Assembly: GCA_002329295.1 (NCBI GenBank)
Contig: DCTT01000008.1
Coordinates: 1 to 15,487 of the forward strand
Reading direction: 5' to 3'
Source of the DNA: Eubacteriaceae bacterium UBA1433
GTDB lineage: Bacteria > Bacillota > Clostridia > Eubacteriales > UBA1433
DNA: 15,487 nucleotides
The notes under the pieces are model-generated. The model did no database searches, had not been told where the DNA came from, and was given only the letters and a program-made list of their open reading frames with translations. The translations under genes and the position numbers were made by a program. Below, piece after piece: positions 1 through 7,640 of the stretch (positions within the stretch are counted from its first letter, which is position 1; each line of letters opens with the position of its first letter).

Positions 1-38
1 TCAGCAGGTTGCGGGTTCGAGTCCCATTACCAGCTCCA
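1..38 (+). tRNA. tRNA-Gly, 3' part only (5' cut by window edge)
   Basis: Only the 3' part of a tRNA is present. It includes the end of an anticodon stem, a variable loop, a T-arm with the TTCGAGT loop at 15-21, the 3' acceptor strand TACCAGC (28-34) and an encoded TCCA end (35-38). The implied pairs G1:C72 and C2:G71 with discriminator U73 fit the known bacterial tRNA-Gly identity set, and tRNA-Cys, which also has U73, would end CCTCCA. The anticodon lies outside the window, so the Gly assignment is an inference. The T-stem has a C:A mismatch and a G:T pair, which is slightly unusual. Confidence 0.8.
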
Positions 39-50
39 TTTGAAAAGAAG

Positions 51-76
51 AAAAACCACGTGTTTGCGTGGTTTTT
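51..76 (+). terminator. Rho-independent terminator of the tRNA
   Basis: A perfect 10-bp stem (51-60 with 67-76) encloses the loop TGTTTG. The 3' arm ends in TTTTT (72-76), which together with the following ATTGTTTT gives a U-rich tail. It lies 12 bases after the tRNA CCA end, so it most likely ends the tRNA transcript. Confidence 0.8.
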
Positions 77-219
77 ATTGTTTTACTATCCTGTTTCATG
101 CAATAAAATCAGGTAAGAATTTGTATTGACGAGGAAAATGTCTTTATCGGATAAAAATAAATGACATTCAATTATTTGTATTGAACCGATTTCTTTTATA
201 AAAAGGTTTTAATGCAAAC

Positions 220-260
220 ACTCCCTGTTGCAAAGAAATTGTAACGGGGAGTATCTTTTT
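220..260 (+). terminator. Strong hairpin with T-tract between tRNA and flavoprotein gene
   Basis: A 14-bp stem with two G:T pairs (220-233 with 239-252) and the loop AGAAA is followed by ATC and TTTTT (256-260) on the plus strand. The tail therefore points away from the convergent flavoprotein gene, which ends at 324 on the minus strand. Read from the minus strand the hairpin still follows that gene by about 70 bases, but its downstream tail is poorer in U. It may be a bidirectional terminator, or it may end a short plus-strand transcript that starts after the tRNA terminator. The rest of 77-323 shows no convincing gene. A TTGTATTGA nonamer occurs twice there (121-129 and 177-185). Confidence 0.55.
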
Positions 261-323
261 ACGTCTGCTGTATGTGTGATTTTCGCTGCTCTTTTATCAA
301 ATACGTATTCAGGTAAAGGGTAT

Positions 324-2309
324 TTAGATGTCCAGTGCGGTGAAGAAACCATCGTGGATGGCGGTTTGGATATTGCCTACTTCATTGGCGTCGCCGATGA
401 CGATTACTTCATTGAATTTGGTTTTTAATACATCATAGAGGGATTTTTCCGACGTGGTGCCAAAGGCCAGTACCACGGCATCACAGGGAACAGTTACACT
501 CTCGCCTGAGAGAGTGTTGACGGCCTCCACACTGTCAACGTTAAATTTGGAAATTTTGGTATCGGTCAGTATTTCCGCGCCAGCTGTGGACAAAATATTG
601 AGCAATGTCAACATGGTGATAAGCTCTTCTTTCACCAAAATCGCCGGGAGCATTTCAATAATGGATACTTGACAACCTTTTTCCAACAGGAAATGCGCGG
701 TTTCGCCACCGATTTGTCCGCCGCCGGCTACAGCGACTTTTCCTGACAGCGTGACTTCGCCCTTCAAGACTTGTTCCGCCGTGTAGACGTTTTCGTTGTC
801 AATGCCGGGGATGTTTGGAATTAACGCATTGGCGCCTGTGGCAAGCAAAACCACATCTGCCGAAACGCTGTCAAGGTTGTCTGCCGAAATCGGACAGTTG
901 AGATGCAATGTGACGTTAGGCAGGCGTGAGAGTTGCTCGTTGTAGAATTCGGGAATGTTTTTGAGCGCGTCTTTTGACGGCGGAAGTGTAGCTGTTTGAA
1001 GTTGTCCGCCGCAGATTTGTCCGGAAGCTTCATAAATATGGACATGGTGTCCGCGTTTGCCGAGAATGTAGGCGGCTTCGAGGCCGGCGGGACCTGCACC
1101 GATGACGGCCACTTTTTTAGGGGCATTTGTTTTTACGATACGAGTGCTCTGTTCGCTTTCACGGCCTGCCTGGGCATTGAGAGTGCAGCGCAGGGGCAAG
1201 TTGTTCAAGATGCGTGCGCCGATGCAATGATTGCAGGTAATGCACTTGCGTATTCCTTTTATGTCGCCTTCGGATATTTTTTTGACCCAATCGGGTTCGC
1301 AAATCCAACCGCGAGACAGCGAAATAAAGTCTGCTTTGCCTTCGGCGAGGACATTTTCGGCCATTTCAGGCTCATAAAGCCTGCCTTGGGTGATAACGGG
1401 GATGCTCACGGCACTTTTCATGGCTTCTGCCAGCGGCACCAACACGCCTTGCGGCAGATAGAAAGGCGGAATAAGCATATGCATGGACTCGAAGATGCCT
1501 GCGCTGCAGTCGATGGCGGCAACGCCTGCTTCTTCCAACATTTTTCCGATTAATTTGGATTCTTCAATGCCTCTGCCCGCATCGCCCATAAACTCGTCAA
1601 TGGACATACGCACGATGAGCGGAAAATCTTTGCCGGCATATTTTTGACAGGAAGCGATGAGTTCCAGCAAAAATCGCATTCTATTTTCAAGGCTGCCACC
1701 GTATTCGTCATCTCGGTCATTGAAATAAGGGGTCATGAATTGTGAGATCAAATAACCGCCCACTGCATGGATGTAAAAAGCATCGAAACCGGCAGCTTTG
1801 GCTCTGCCGGCGCAAAGACCATAGGCTTCTATGGATTTTTTGATTTCGTCCACGGTGAGTTTGCGTACCTTGCGCTGAGCGACCATGGATTGCTTTTCAC
1901 TGGCACCGACATTGGAGACTTCACAAACGCCTTGGCTGCCTTTGTCGTAAGGAAAGCCGAGCGCCTGGGCACCACCGCCCGGAGAGACTACAATGGATAT
2001 TTTGGCGCCTGCACGGTGTACTTCTTCGGTGAGTTGTGACAACATGGGAAGATAAGCGTTGTCGTCAATGCGAATAGAGCCTGCATAGGGGTCGATAGGG
2101 TCGATTTTGGTATTGCCTTGGGCGGAATGCACGACAATGAGGCCTGCACCCCCTTTGGCACGGCGAACATAATAGTCGATAATGGGGCGAGTGATTTCGC
2201 CGTCCGAGGAGGCATAGAGCGTCTCGGTGGGACCCATGATAACATGGTTTTTCAGTTGCATATTTCCGATTTGACCCGGAGACAGCAAATGGGGGAAATG
2301 GGTATTCAT
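324..2309 (-). CDS. NADH:flavin oxidoreductase, enoate reductase / 2,4-dienoyl-CoA reductase type
   Basis: This is a 661-residue flavoprotein with three parts. Residues 1 to about 345 form an Old-Yellow-Enzyme-type FMN TIM barrel with the signature NDRDDEYGGSLENRMRF at 197-213. A 4Fe-4S site follows as C356-x2-C359-x2-C362-x12-C375, the same spacing as trimethylamine dehydrogenase. The C-terminal half has two dinucleotide folds, VAVIGAGPAG (400-409, FAD) and VAVAGGGQIG (525-534, NAD(P)H). Length and architecture match clostridial enoate reductases, BaiCD/BaiH and FadH. Family members reduce the C=C bond of 2-enoates or dienoyl-CoAs in the cytosol. I start at ATG 2309 because AAGGAG (complement of 2318-2323) lies 8 bases upstream; the GTG at 2318 overlaps that site. 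The usual second barrel histidine (HxAHGYL) is replaced by Gly184 (HAVGGYL). The substrate cannot be read from the sequence. Confidence 0.9.
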   Translation of the reverse strand: MNTHFPHLLSPGQIGNMQLKNHVIMGPTETLYASSDGEITRPIIDYYVRRAKGGAGLIVVHSAQGNTKIDPIDPYAGSIRIDDNAYLPMLSQLTEEVHRAGAKISIVVSPGGGAQALGFPYDKGSQGVCEVSNVGASEKQSMVAQRKVRKLTVDEIKKSIEAYGLCAGRAKAAGFDAFYIHAVGGYLISQFMTPYFNDRDDEYGGSLENRMRFLLELIASCQKYAGKDFPLIVRMSIDEFMGDAGRGIEESKLIGKMLEEAGVAAIDCSAGIFESMHMLIPPFYLPQGVLVPLAEAMKSAVSIPVITQGRLYEPEMAENVLAEGKADFISLSRGWICEPDWVKKISEGDIKGIRKCITCNHCIGARILNNLPLRCTLNAQAGRESEQSTRIVKTNAPKKVAVIGAGPAGLEAAYILGKRGHHVHIYEASGQICGGQLQTATLPPSKDALKNIPEFYNEQLSRLPNVTLHLNCPISADNLDSVSADVVLLATGANALIPNIPGIDNENVYTAEQVLKGEVTLSGKVAVAGGGQIGGETAHFLLEKGCQVSIIEMLPAILVKEELITMLTLLNILSTAGAEILTDTKISKFNVDSVEAVNTLSGESVTVPCDAVVLAFGTTSEKSLYDVLKTKFNEVIVIGDANEVGNIQTAIHDGFFTALDI

Positions 2310-2369
2310 TTTCAACACTCCTTTTTATAGATGTTATTTTGATAAAAATGCAAATACATTTATACTATA

Positions 2370-2378
2370 ATTATATCA
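2370..2378 (-). promoter_or_regulatory. Extended -10 promoter of the flavoprotein gene
   Basis: On the minus strand the bases read TGATATAAT, a consensus -10 TATAAT with the TGn extension. No good -35 hexamer is seen 16-18 bases upstream, which is acceptable for extended -10 promoters. It would give a 5' leader of roughly 55 bases before the ATG at 2309. Confidence 0.5.
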
Positions 2379-2582
2379 TATTTCATTGAAAAACATCCGG
2401 TTTGTGCAGAGTTCGGGTGTGATGATACAAGTGTTTTTGTCGGGTAAATTATGACAAACAGGCGGTAGTTTTCAGAGCAAAGCAACGTTACGGCAAACAA
2501 AAAAAGAGTATGAAACAAGCAGTTGATAAAAAACAGAAAAAGCAGAAGAACGATAATAAAATTCTTCGGACAAGTATTGTTT

Positions 2583-2610
2583 TTCATAAGGAAATCATGT
2601 AAACTATAAG
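2583..2610 (+). promoter_or_regulatory. Candidate promoter of ptb-buk
   Basis: TTCATA (2583-2588), a 16-base spacer and TATAAG (2605-2610) form a moderate sigma-A-like promoter about 45 bases before the ptb start codon. An alternative pairing, TTGTTT with TAAACT, overlaps it. Just downstream, 2614-2631 is a near-dyad that partly resembles a Rex operator. Confidence 0.35.
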
Positions 2611-2653
2611 AGTATGTTAAAATAAAAACAAAGGGGTAGGAAAGGAGAAAAAT

Positions 2654-3553
2654 ATGAATTTTGATAAAATCATTGAAAAAGCAAAAAGCGGCGAAATGAA
2701 AAGCGTCGTTGTTGCGGCGGCTCAGGATTCGCACGTACTGGCGGCGGTGTCTGAAGCAGCAGCCATCGGTTTGGTAAAACCGATTTTGGTAGGAAACGAG
2801 GACGAAATCAAAAAAATCATTGCAGAGCATTCCTTTAAACTGCAGGATGCACAAATTGTTCACGCGGACAATGACCAGATGAGCGCTGAGGTTGCCGTGA
2901 AAATGGTTTCGGACAAAAAAGCCGATGTATTGATGAAGGGTCTTTTGGGAACGGCAACATTGCTCAAGGCAGTATTGAACAAAGAATGGGGATTGCGTAC
3001 GGGCAATTTGCTGAGTCATGTGGGTATTATTGAGAGCAAAGAATCTGCAGACAAATTATATTTTTTGACGGACGGCGCTATGGTAATGTATCCTGACTTG
3101 AATCAAAAAGTCGGGTTGATTAACAATGCGGTACAAGTGGTGCGTTCCTTTGGCATTGAGGTGCCCAAAGTTGCTTGTATAGCAGCAGTGGAAGTGGTGA
3201 ATCCCGATATGCCGGCAACCCTGGATGCGGCGGCATTGACGATGATGAACCAAAGAGGTCAGATCAAAAACTGTATCGTGGACGGTCCTTTGGCTTTGGA
3301 CAATGCGGTATCGATGGAAGCCTCGCAGCACAAAGGCATTTCTTCTCCGGTTGCGGGGCAGGCAGATATTTTGCTGGTACCCAACATTGAAGCCGGAAAT
3401 ATTTTGTATAAAACATCTACATATTTGGGTGGTTGTGAGACCGCCGGGCTGTTGGCAGGGGCGGCAGCGCCGATCGTGTTAACCAGCAGAGCGGACAGCA
3501 CAGCTACGAAACTGAAATCCATTGCTTGTGCAGCTGTTGCTTCGCAAAAATAA
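2654..3553 (+). CDS. ptb: Phosphate butyryltransferase
   Basis: This cytosolic enzyme converts butyryl-CoA (or a short/branched acyl-CoA) and phosphate to the acyl phosphate and CoA, the first half of the Ptb-Buk ATP-yielding route. The 299-residue length is normal for Ptb. Motifs of the phosphate acetyl/butyryltransferase family are visible: DVLMKGLLGT (91-100), SHVGIIE (121-127), DGPLALDNAVS (210-220), GQADILLVPNIEAGN (235-249) and PIVLTSRADS (273-282). The start at 2654 is preceded by AAAGGAG at a good distance. It is followed after 46 bases by butyrate kinase on the same strand with no terminator between, so the two form an operon. The family also accepts isobutyryl-, valeryl- and isovaleryl-CoA in some organisms, so the in vivo substrate need not be only butyryl-CoA. 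Confidence 0.95.
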   Translation: MNFDKIIEKAKSGEMKSVVVAAAQDSHVLAAVSEAAAIGLVKPILVGNEDEIKKIIAEHSFKLQDAQIVHADNDQMSAEVAVKMVSDKKADVLMKGLLGTATLLKAVLNKEWGLRTGNLLSHVGIIESKESADKLYFLTDGAMVMYPDLNQKVGLINNAVQVVRSFGIEVPKVACIAAVEVVNPDMPATLDAAALTMMNQRGQIKNCIVDGPLALDNAVSMEASQHKGISSPVAGQADILLVPNIEAGNILYKTSTYLGGCETAGLLAGAAAPIVLTSRADSTATKLKSIACAAVASQK

Positions 3554-3599
3554 GAAAAAAACAAATAAAACAAAGAGAAAAAGAGAATAGGAGATAATT

Positions 3600-4676
3600 A
3601 TGGGAAAAACATTTCGCGTATTGACAATTAACCCCGGTTCTACATCGACAAAAATTGCGGTTTTTGACAATGAAACAAAAGTAACTGAGCAGACATTGCG
3701 TCATTCCAACGAAGAGTTGGCACCCTTTAAAAATATTACGGAGCAGTTTGATTTTCGCAAAAACATTATTTTGGATTGCTTGAAAGAAAACAATATTGCT
3801 ACGGAAAGCTTTGATGCGGTGGTGGGACGAGGCGGAAACTTAAAGCCTCTTGCCAGCGGCACATACGTGGTAAATCAGGCGATGCTGGATACATTGACCG
3901 ACAAAAACACAGCGCAGCACGCAGCGAACCTGGCGGCGATGATTGCCTATAATATTTCGCAGCAGCACAATATTCCGGCCTTTATCGTGGATCCGCCCAG
4001 CGTGGATGAAATGGATGATGTGGCGCGCATTTCCGGGTTGCCCGAACTGCCGAGAAAGAGCCGTTTTCATGCGCTGAATCAAAAGGCTATTGCAAAACGT
4101 GCGGCAAAGGAAATGGGTAAACCCTATAAGGAGCTCAACATGATCGTGGCGCATTTGGGCGGCGGTGTTTCGGTAGGCGTTCACAGAAAAGGATTGGTGA
4201 TTGACACCAACAATGCACTGAACGGGGACGGTCCGATGACGCCGGAACGCTGCGGAACGCTGCCCACGGGTGACTTGATCGAGCTTTGCTATTCAGGCAA
4301 ATATACCTATGACGAAATGAAGAAAAAAACCGTTGGACACGGCGGTTTGGTCGGGTATCTGAACACCAATGACGGCAGAGAAGTAGGCAAAATGATTGAG
4401 GCGGGCGATGAAAATGCCAAGCTGGTTTATCAAGCGCTTGCTTATCAGGTGGCCAAGGAAATCGGCGCCGGCGCAGCAGCGCTGAAAGGGGATGTGGATG
4501 CCATTTGCATTACCGGTGGTCTTGCTTATGACAGCATGTTGGTTGGCTGGATCAAAGAATGTGTTGAGTTTATTGCGGAAGTGCGCGTGTATCCCGGCGA
4601 GGATGAACTGATCGCATTGGCGCAGGGAGCTTTGCGTATTTTGAACAACGAAGAAGAAGCGGCAGAATATAAATAA
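3600..4676 (+). CDS. buk: Butyrate kinase
   Basis: This cytosolic ASKHA-fold acyl kinase makes ATP and butyrate from butyryl phosphate and ADP. The 358-residue length is typical of Buk and shorter than acetate kinase (about 400). The acyl-kinase motifs are intact: NPGSTSTK (11-18, phosphate loop), VGRGG (75-79), HLGGGVS (185-191), DGPMTPERCGTLP (210-222), GGLAYD (306-311) and PGEDELIALAQGALR (332-346). The start is preceded by TAGGAGA at about 6 bases. It is the second gene of the ptb-buk operon, and a strong hairpin terminator follows 18 bases after its stop. Branched-chain fatty acid kinase activity is possible within this family. Confidence 0.95.
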   Translation: MGKTFRVLTINPGSTSTKIAVFDNETKVTEQTLRHSNEELAPFKNITEQFDFRKNIILDCLKENNIATESFDAVVGRGGNLKPLASGTYVVNQAMLDTLTDKNTAQHAANLAAMIAYNISQQHNIPAFIVDPPSVDEMDDVARISGLPELPRKSRFHALNQKAIAKRAAKEMGKPYKELNMIVAHLGGGVSVGVHRKGLVIDTNNALNGDGPMTPERCGTLPTGDLIELCYSGKYTYDEMKKKTVGHGGLVGYLNTNDGREVGKMIEAGDENAKLVYQALAYQVAKEIGAGAAALKGDVDAICITGGLAYDSMLVGWIKECVEFIAEVRVYPGEDELIALAQGALRILNNEEEAAEYK

Positions 4677-4694
4677 AAAACAAGAATTTTTGTC

Positions 4695-4725
4695 AAGGCC
4701 TTCCGTTGCGGAAGGTCTTTTTTTT
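4695..4725 (+). terminator. Rho-independent terminator of ptb-buk
   Basis: An 11-bp stem with one G:T pair (4695-4705 with 4709-4719) has the tight loop TTG and runs into an eight-base T-tract (4718-4725). It closes the ptb-buk operon, so the CoA-transferase downstream needs its own promoter. Confidence 0.9.
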
Positions 4726-4805
4726 GTTTTAAAACAAAAAAACATGAAAAAAGTGTCTGTATAACGCAAACAAAATGCCGGAAAAATAAAAAAATTCATA
4801 TTTTT

Positions 4806-4834
4806 TTGCCGTGATGACGATTTCTTGTTAAAAT
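4806..4834 (+). promoter_or_regulatory. Candidate promoter of the first CoA-transferase
   Basis: TTGCCG (4806-4811), a 17-base spacer and TAAAAT (4829-4834) give 4/6 and 5/6 matches to sigma-A boxes at optimal spacing. The predicted leader is about 80 bases. The -10 overlaps a TTGTTAA heptamer (4825-4831), which is one half of a Rex-type site, but the second half is absent. Confidence 0.4.
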
Positions 4835-4919
4835 TTACGGTATGAATACAAATGACGATGTTCGTGATAAAAAAATCGCATAGGTTGAAAGAAAATATCG
4901 TATTTAGGGAGGAAAATGT

Positions 4920-6227
4920 ATGGACTGGAAAGCTGAATACCAAAAGAAGTTGATGACAGCAAAGGAAGCGGCAAAGCGCATACAGGACGGAGACAGAATT
5001 ATGGGTACGGTGAAGGGAATCCCTTATGTATTGATTGAGGCGATTTGCGACCGATATCAGGAGTTGAAAAATGTAAAGATATTTACGAACATGTTGATCA
5101 AACCGCTGAAATGCCTGGCGCCGGAGTATGTGTCGCATATAGATGTGGTGTCTTATTTTAAGGGGCCTTATGAACGGGTGGCAGAAAAAAACGGAATGAA
5201 GATTGATACGATGGTCTATTCGTTTCACAGACATGCGGAGTTAATCAAAAATGTTATCAAGCCTACGGTGGCAACGATAGAGGTGACCCCTCCTGACGAA
5301 GAAGGATATTGTTATTTTGGCTGCGGTCCTGTGGGGGGTATGACTCTTTTGGAAGAAGTGAGGTTGGTGATTGTACAGGTAAATCCGCAAATGCCGAAAA
5401 TGTATACGGAAGATATCAAAGTCCACGTGAATCAAATAGACTGTATTGTCGGAAAAGAGGAGCCGGTAACGGAAATGCTGACAGAAAAACCCTCTTTGCT
5501 GGATGAAAAAGTGGCATCGTTTATTTTGGAAAAAGTTCCGAACGGCGCGACGATTCAAATCGGTATCGGCGGTATTGCCAATGCGGTGGGCTATGCTTTG
5601 GAGCACCACAAAGATTTGGGCGTTCATACGGAATTGTACACGGAATCCATGATGTATTTGACAAAAAAAGGCGCCATAAACAATTCAAAGAAAACCCTGT
5701 ATCCGGGTGTGGCCGTTGCCGGGTTTGCGCTGGGAAGTAGGGAGTTGTATGGCTTTCTTCACGAAAATCCGACGATTTTAGCGAAAAACATTGAATGGGT
5801 CAACGACCCGGTCATTGTTGCAAAAAACGACCGTTTTGTATCGTTGAACGCGATGTTGGGCATTGACTTGCTCGGGCAGGTATCCAGTGAATCCATCGGG
5901 TTTCAGCAGTTTTCCGGAACGGGCGGACAATTGGATTTTGTGCGGGGGGCACAAAAGTCCAAAGGGGGCATGAGTTTTTTGGCCATGCATTCTGTGGCGC
6001 ACAAAAAAGACGGTTCGGTTTTGTCCAAGATTTGTTTGTCCCATGAGGCGGGAACAGCGATAACGGTGCCGCGCACGGATGTGCAATATGTCTGCACAGA
6101 ATACGGGATAGTCAATTTGCAAAATCAGAGTATCGATTATCGGGCGCGCGCGTTAATTTCTATAGCGCATCCCGATTTCAGGGATAAATTGATGTATGGC
6201 GCAAAAAAAGCGGGGATTCTCATATAA
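4920..6227 (+). CDS. Acyl-CoA:carboxylate CoA-transferase (acetyl-CoA hydrolase/transferase family)
   Basis: This 435-residue cytosolic enzyme belongs to the 4-hydroxybutyrate / butyryl-CoA:acetate CoA-transferase group. Such enzymes move CoA between carboxylic acids through a glutamyl-CoA thioester. The predicted catalytic residue is Glu238 in HTE (236-238), the same position as Glu238 of Clostridium aminobutyricum AbfT. It follows the CoA-site loop GIGGIANAV (215-223), and FSGTGGQLDFVRGAQ lies in the C-terminal domain. AGGGAGG ends 7 bases before the ATG. The gene sits alone between the buk terminator and the bcd promoter region, with no clear terminator of its own. Its position between ptb-buk and bcd-etfBA suggests an alternative exit for the acyl-CoA, but the donor and acceptor are inferred from context. 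A more diverged paralogue lies at 13055-14359. Confidence 0.9.
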   Translation: MDWKAEYQKKLMTAKEAAKRIQDGDRIMGTVKGIPYVLIEAICDRYQELKNVKIFTNMLIKPLKCLAPEYVSHIDVVSYFKGPYERVAEKNGMKIDTMVYSFHRHAELIKNVIKPTVATIEVTPPDEEGYCYFGCGPVGGMTLLEEVRLVIVQVNPQMPKMYTEDIKVHVNQIDCIVGKEEPVTEMLTEKPSLLDEKVASFILEKVPNGATIQIGIGGIANAVGYALEHHKDLGVHTELYTESMMYLTKKGAINNSKKTLYPGVAVAGFALGSRELYGFLHENPTILAKNIEWVNDPVIVAKNDRFVSLNAMLGIDLLGQVSSESIGFQQFSGTGGQLDFVRGAQKSKGGMSFLAMHSVAHKKDGSVLSKICLSHEAGTAITVPRTDVQYVCTEYGIVNLQNQSIDYRARALISIAHPDFRDKLMYGAKKAGILI

Positions 6228-6357
6228 ACAGGGAATTGATGTGCCAAGAAAGAAGAGAGTGCAGCAGTGAGCAGCAGACAACAAAGGGACGGGTATTTTT
6301 TCAAAACGGATTTCGGTCAAAAATGAGATTTAAATAGCGAAGAAAGAAGAAATGCGA

Positions 6358-6363
6358 TATAAT
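6358..6363 (+). promoter_or_regulatory. Possible -10 box of bcd-etfBA
   Basis: A consensus TATAAT lies about 70 bases before the bcd start in the 207-base gap after the CoA-transferase. No convincing -35 box is found 16-18 bases upstream, so an activator or read-through from the CoA-transferase is possible. A small hairpin, CAGCC / GGCTG (6392-6396 / 6405-6409), lies in the presumed leader. Confidence 0.3.
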
Positions 6364-6434
6364 ATATGTTCAACAGAAAATAGAAAAGAAGCAGCCAGGC
6401 AAAAGGCTGAAAATGTATTGGAAGGAGAGGAAAA

Positions 6435-7571
6435 ATGGCGATTATTTTAACGGAAGAACAAAAAGAATTAAAGGCGTTGATTAGAGAGTTTATGGAAAAC
6501 GAAGTAATTCCCTTTGCGCAAGAATATGACGAGAGAGGGGAGTTTCCGGAAGAAATTCTGAAAAAAGCGCATGAAATGGGATTGGGTTGTATGAATATTG
6601 AAGAAGAATTCGGCGGTTCGGGACTGAACAATGAAACGATGGCGGTGCTGATAGAAGAAATGGCTTACGGAGAAGCGGGCGTATCTACTTCGCTGACAGT
6701 ATCAGGCTTGGCCTATGAATGCATTCGTGATTTTGGCAGTCAAGAACAGAAAAAACTGATTGGGGAAGCGATTGTCGCCGGCAAGTATATCAGCTTTGCA
6801 TTGACGGAAGCCGATTCGGGCAGCAATGCCGGAGCCGCAAGATGCGGCTATGTGGCAGACGGCGATGAATATGTTATCAACGGCAGCAAGGCTTTTATTA
6901 CCAATGCGTCCTATGCGGATTATCACTTGGTATTTGCGACAAAAGACCCTGCGCTTGGCGTGAGGGGACTTTCGGCGTTTATCGTGGCAAATGACACGCC
7001 CGGCGTGAGCAGAGGTAAGAAAGAAAACAAAATGGGCCTGCGCTTGTCCAACACCAGCGATTTGCACTTTGACAATGTGCGCGTGCCCAAAGACATGTTG
7101 GTGGGCAAGGAAGGCCTCGGATTTAAAATGGCGATGACTTCGCTGGATGTAGGCAGAATTTTAATCGGCGCGGCGGCAACGGGCATTGCCCAGAGAGCTT
7201 TGGACGAGTCGGTGAAGTATGCAAAACAAAGAAGCCCCTTCGGTCAGCCGATTGCCACGCACCAGGCCGTGCAATTTATCATTGCGGATATGGCCATTGA
7301 GATTGAGGCGGCGAGGCTGCTTACGAAAAATGCGGCGATTTTAAAAGATCAGGGCATGCGTATTTCCAAAGAAGCGGCGATGGCAAAATCCTTCGCTTCG
7401 GACGTTGCGATGAGAGCCACGACCGATGCGGTGCAGATATTGGGCGGATACGGCTATTCGAAAGAATATCCCGTGGAAAAACTGATGCGTGATGCGAAAG
7501 TGTATCAAATTTTCGAAGGCACCAATCAGATTCAGCGAATGGTCATTGCAGGCGCTGTGTTAAAAGAGTAG
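6435..7571 (+). CDS. bcd: Short-chain acyl-CoA dehydrogenase, probably butyryl-CoA dehydrogenase
   Basis: This 378-residue FAD enzyme interconverts acyl-CoA and trans-2-enoyl-CoA. The full acyl-CoA dehydrogenase fold is present: LTEADSGSN (123-131, FAD/substrate loop), RSPFGQPIATHQAVQF (266-281), QILGGYGYSKEYPVEK (334-349) and the catalytic base Glu361 in IFEGTNQIQR. The glutamate position at the C-terminal IFEGTNQ motif is that of short-chain butyryl-CoA dehydrogenases. AAGGAGAGG precedes the start. The gene is followed by etfB and etfA on the same strand, the usual Bcd-EtfAB arrangement that in anaerobes couples crotonyl-CoA reduction to ferredoxin reduction with NADH. Branched or aryl enoyl-CoA substrates (reductive Stickland enzymes) remain possible, and no crotonase, HBD or thiolase gene is in the window. 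Confidence 0.92.
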   Translation: MAIILTEEQKELKALIREFMENEVIPFAQEYDERGEFPEEILKKAHEMGLGCMNIEEEFGGSGLNNETMAVLIEEMAYGEAGVSTSLTVSGLAYECIRDFGSQEQKKLIGEAIVAGKYISFALTEADSGSNAGAARCGYVADGDEYVINGSKAFITNASYADYHLVFATKDPALGVRGLSAFIVANDTPGVSRGKKENKMGLRLSNTSDLHFDNVRVPKDMLVGKEGLGFKMAMTSLDVGRILIGAAATGIAQRALDESVKYAKQRSPFGQPIATHQAVQFIIADMAIEIEAARLLTKNAAILKDQGMRISKEAAMAKSFASDVAMRATTDAVQILGGYGYSKEYPVEKLMRDAKVYQIFEGTNQIQRMVIAGAVLKE

Positions 7572-7640
7572 ATACATTGCAAGGTGCCTTTGTCGACAAG
7601 GGATATTGAGGATACAGAGGACAATATAAGGAGATAAAAC

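Larger units (their letters stand above)
2310..2653. other. Divergent intergenic region between flavoprotein gene and ptb
   Basis: This 344-base AT-rich region holds the outward-facing promoters of both neighbours. I see no credible gene in it: the long minus-strand frame through 2360-3019 is mostly the antisense of ptb. Weak inverted repeats are visible, TTTGTC / GACAAA (2436-2441 / 2453-2458) and GAAGAA / TTCTTC around 2550-2565, neither followed by a T-tract. No terminator is needed here because the genes diverge. Confidence 0.7.

Noticed and set aside
1..323. tRNA 3' end as an attachment site of an integrated element
   Set aside because: No integrase, phage gene or repeat of the tRNA 3' end is seen in the window, and the adjacent genes look like metabolic core genes.
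228..428. 66-codon plus-strand open frame
   Set aside because: It starts at a TTG inside the 220-252 hairpin, has no ribosome site and overlaps the 3' end of the well-supported flavoprotein gene on the other strand.
996..1553. 185-codon plus-strand open frame antisense to the flavoprotein gene
   Set aside because: The sequence is a shadow of the FMN/FAD enzyme, which shows complete domain motifs on the minus strand; the shadow product has no recognisable features.
2360..3019. 219-codon minus-strand open frame over the intergenic region and the start of ptb
   Set aside because: Its product is a low-complexity Phe/Leu-rich translation of antisense A/T-rich DNA, and ptb is certain on the other strand.
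4293..5234. 313-codon minus-strand open frame spanning the buk end, terminator and CoA-transferase start
   Set aside because: It crosses a strong terminator and two certain genes in antisense, with a Phe/His/Arg-rich composition typical of shadow frames.
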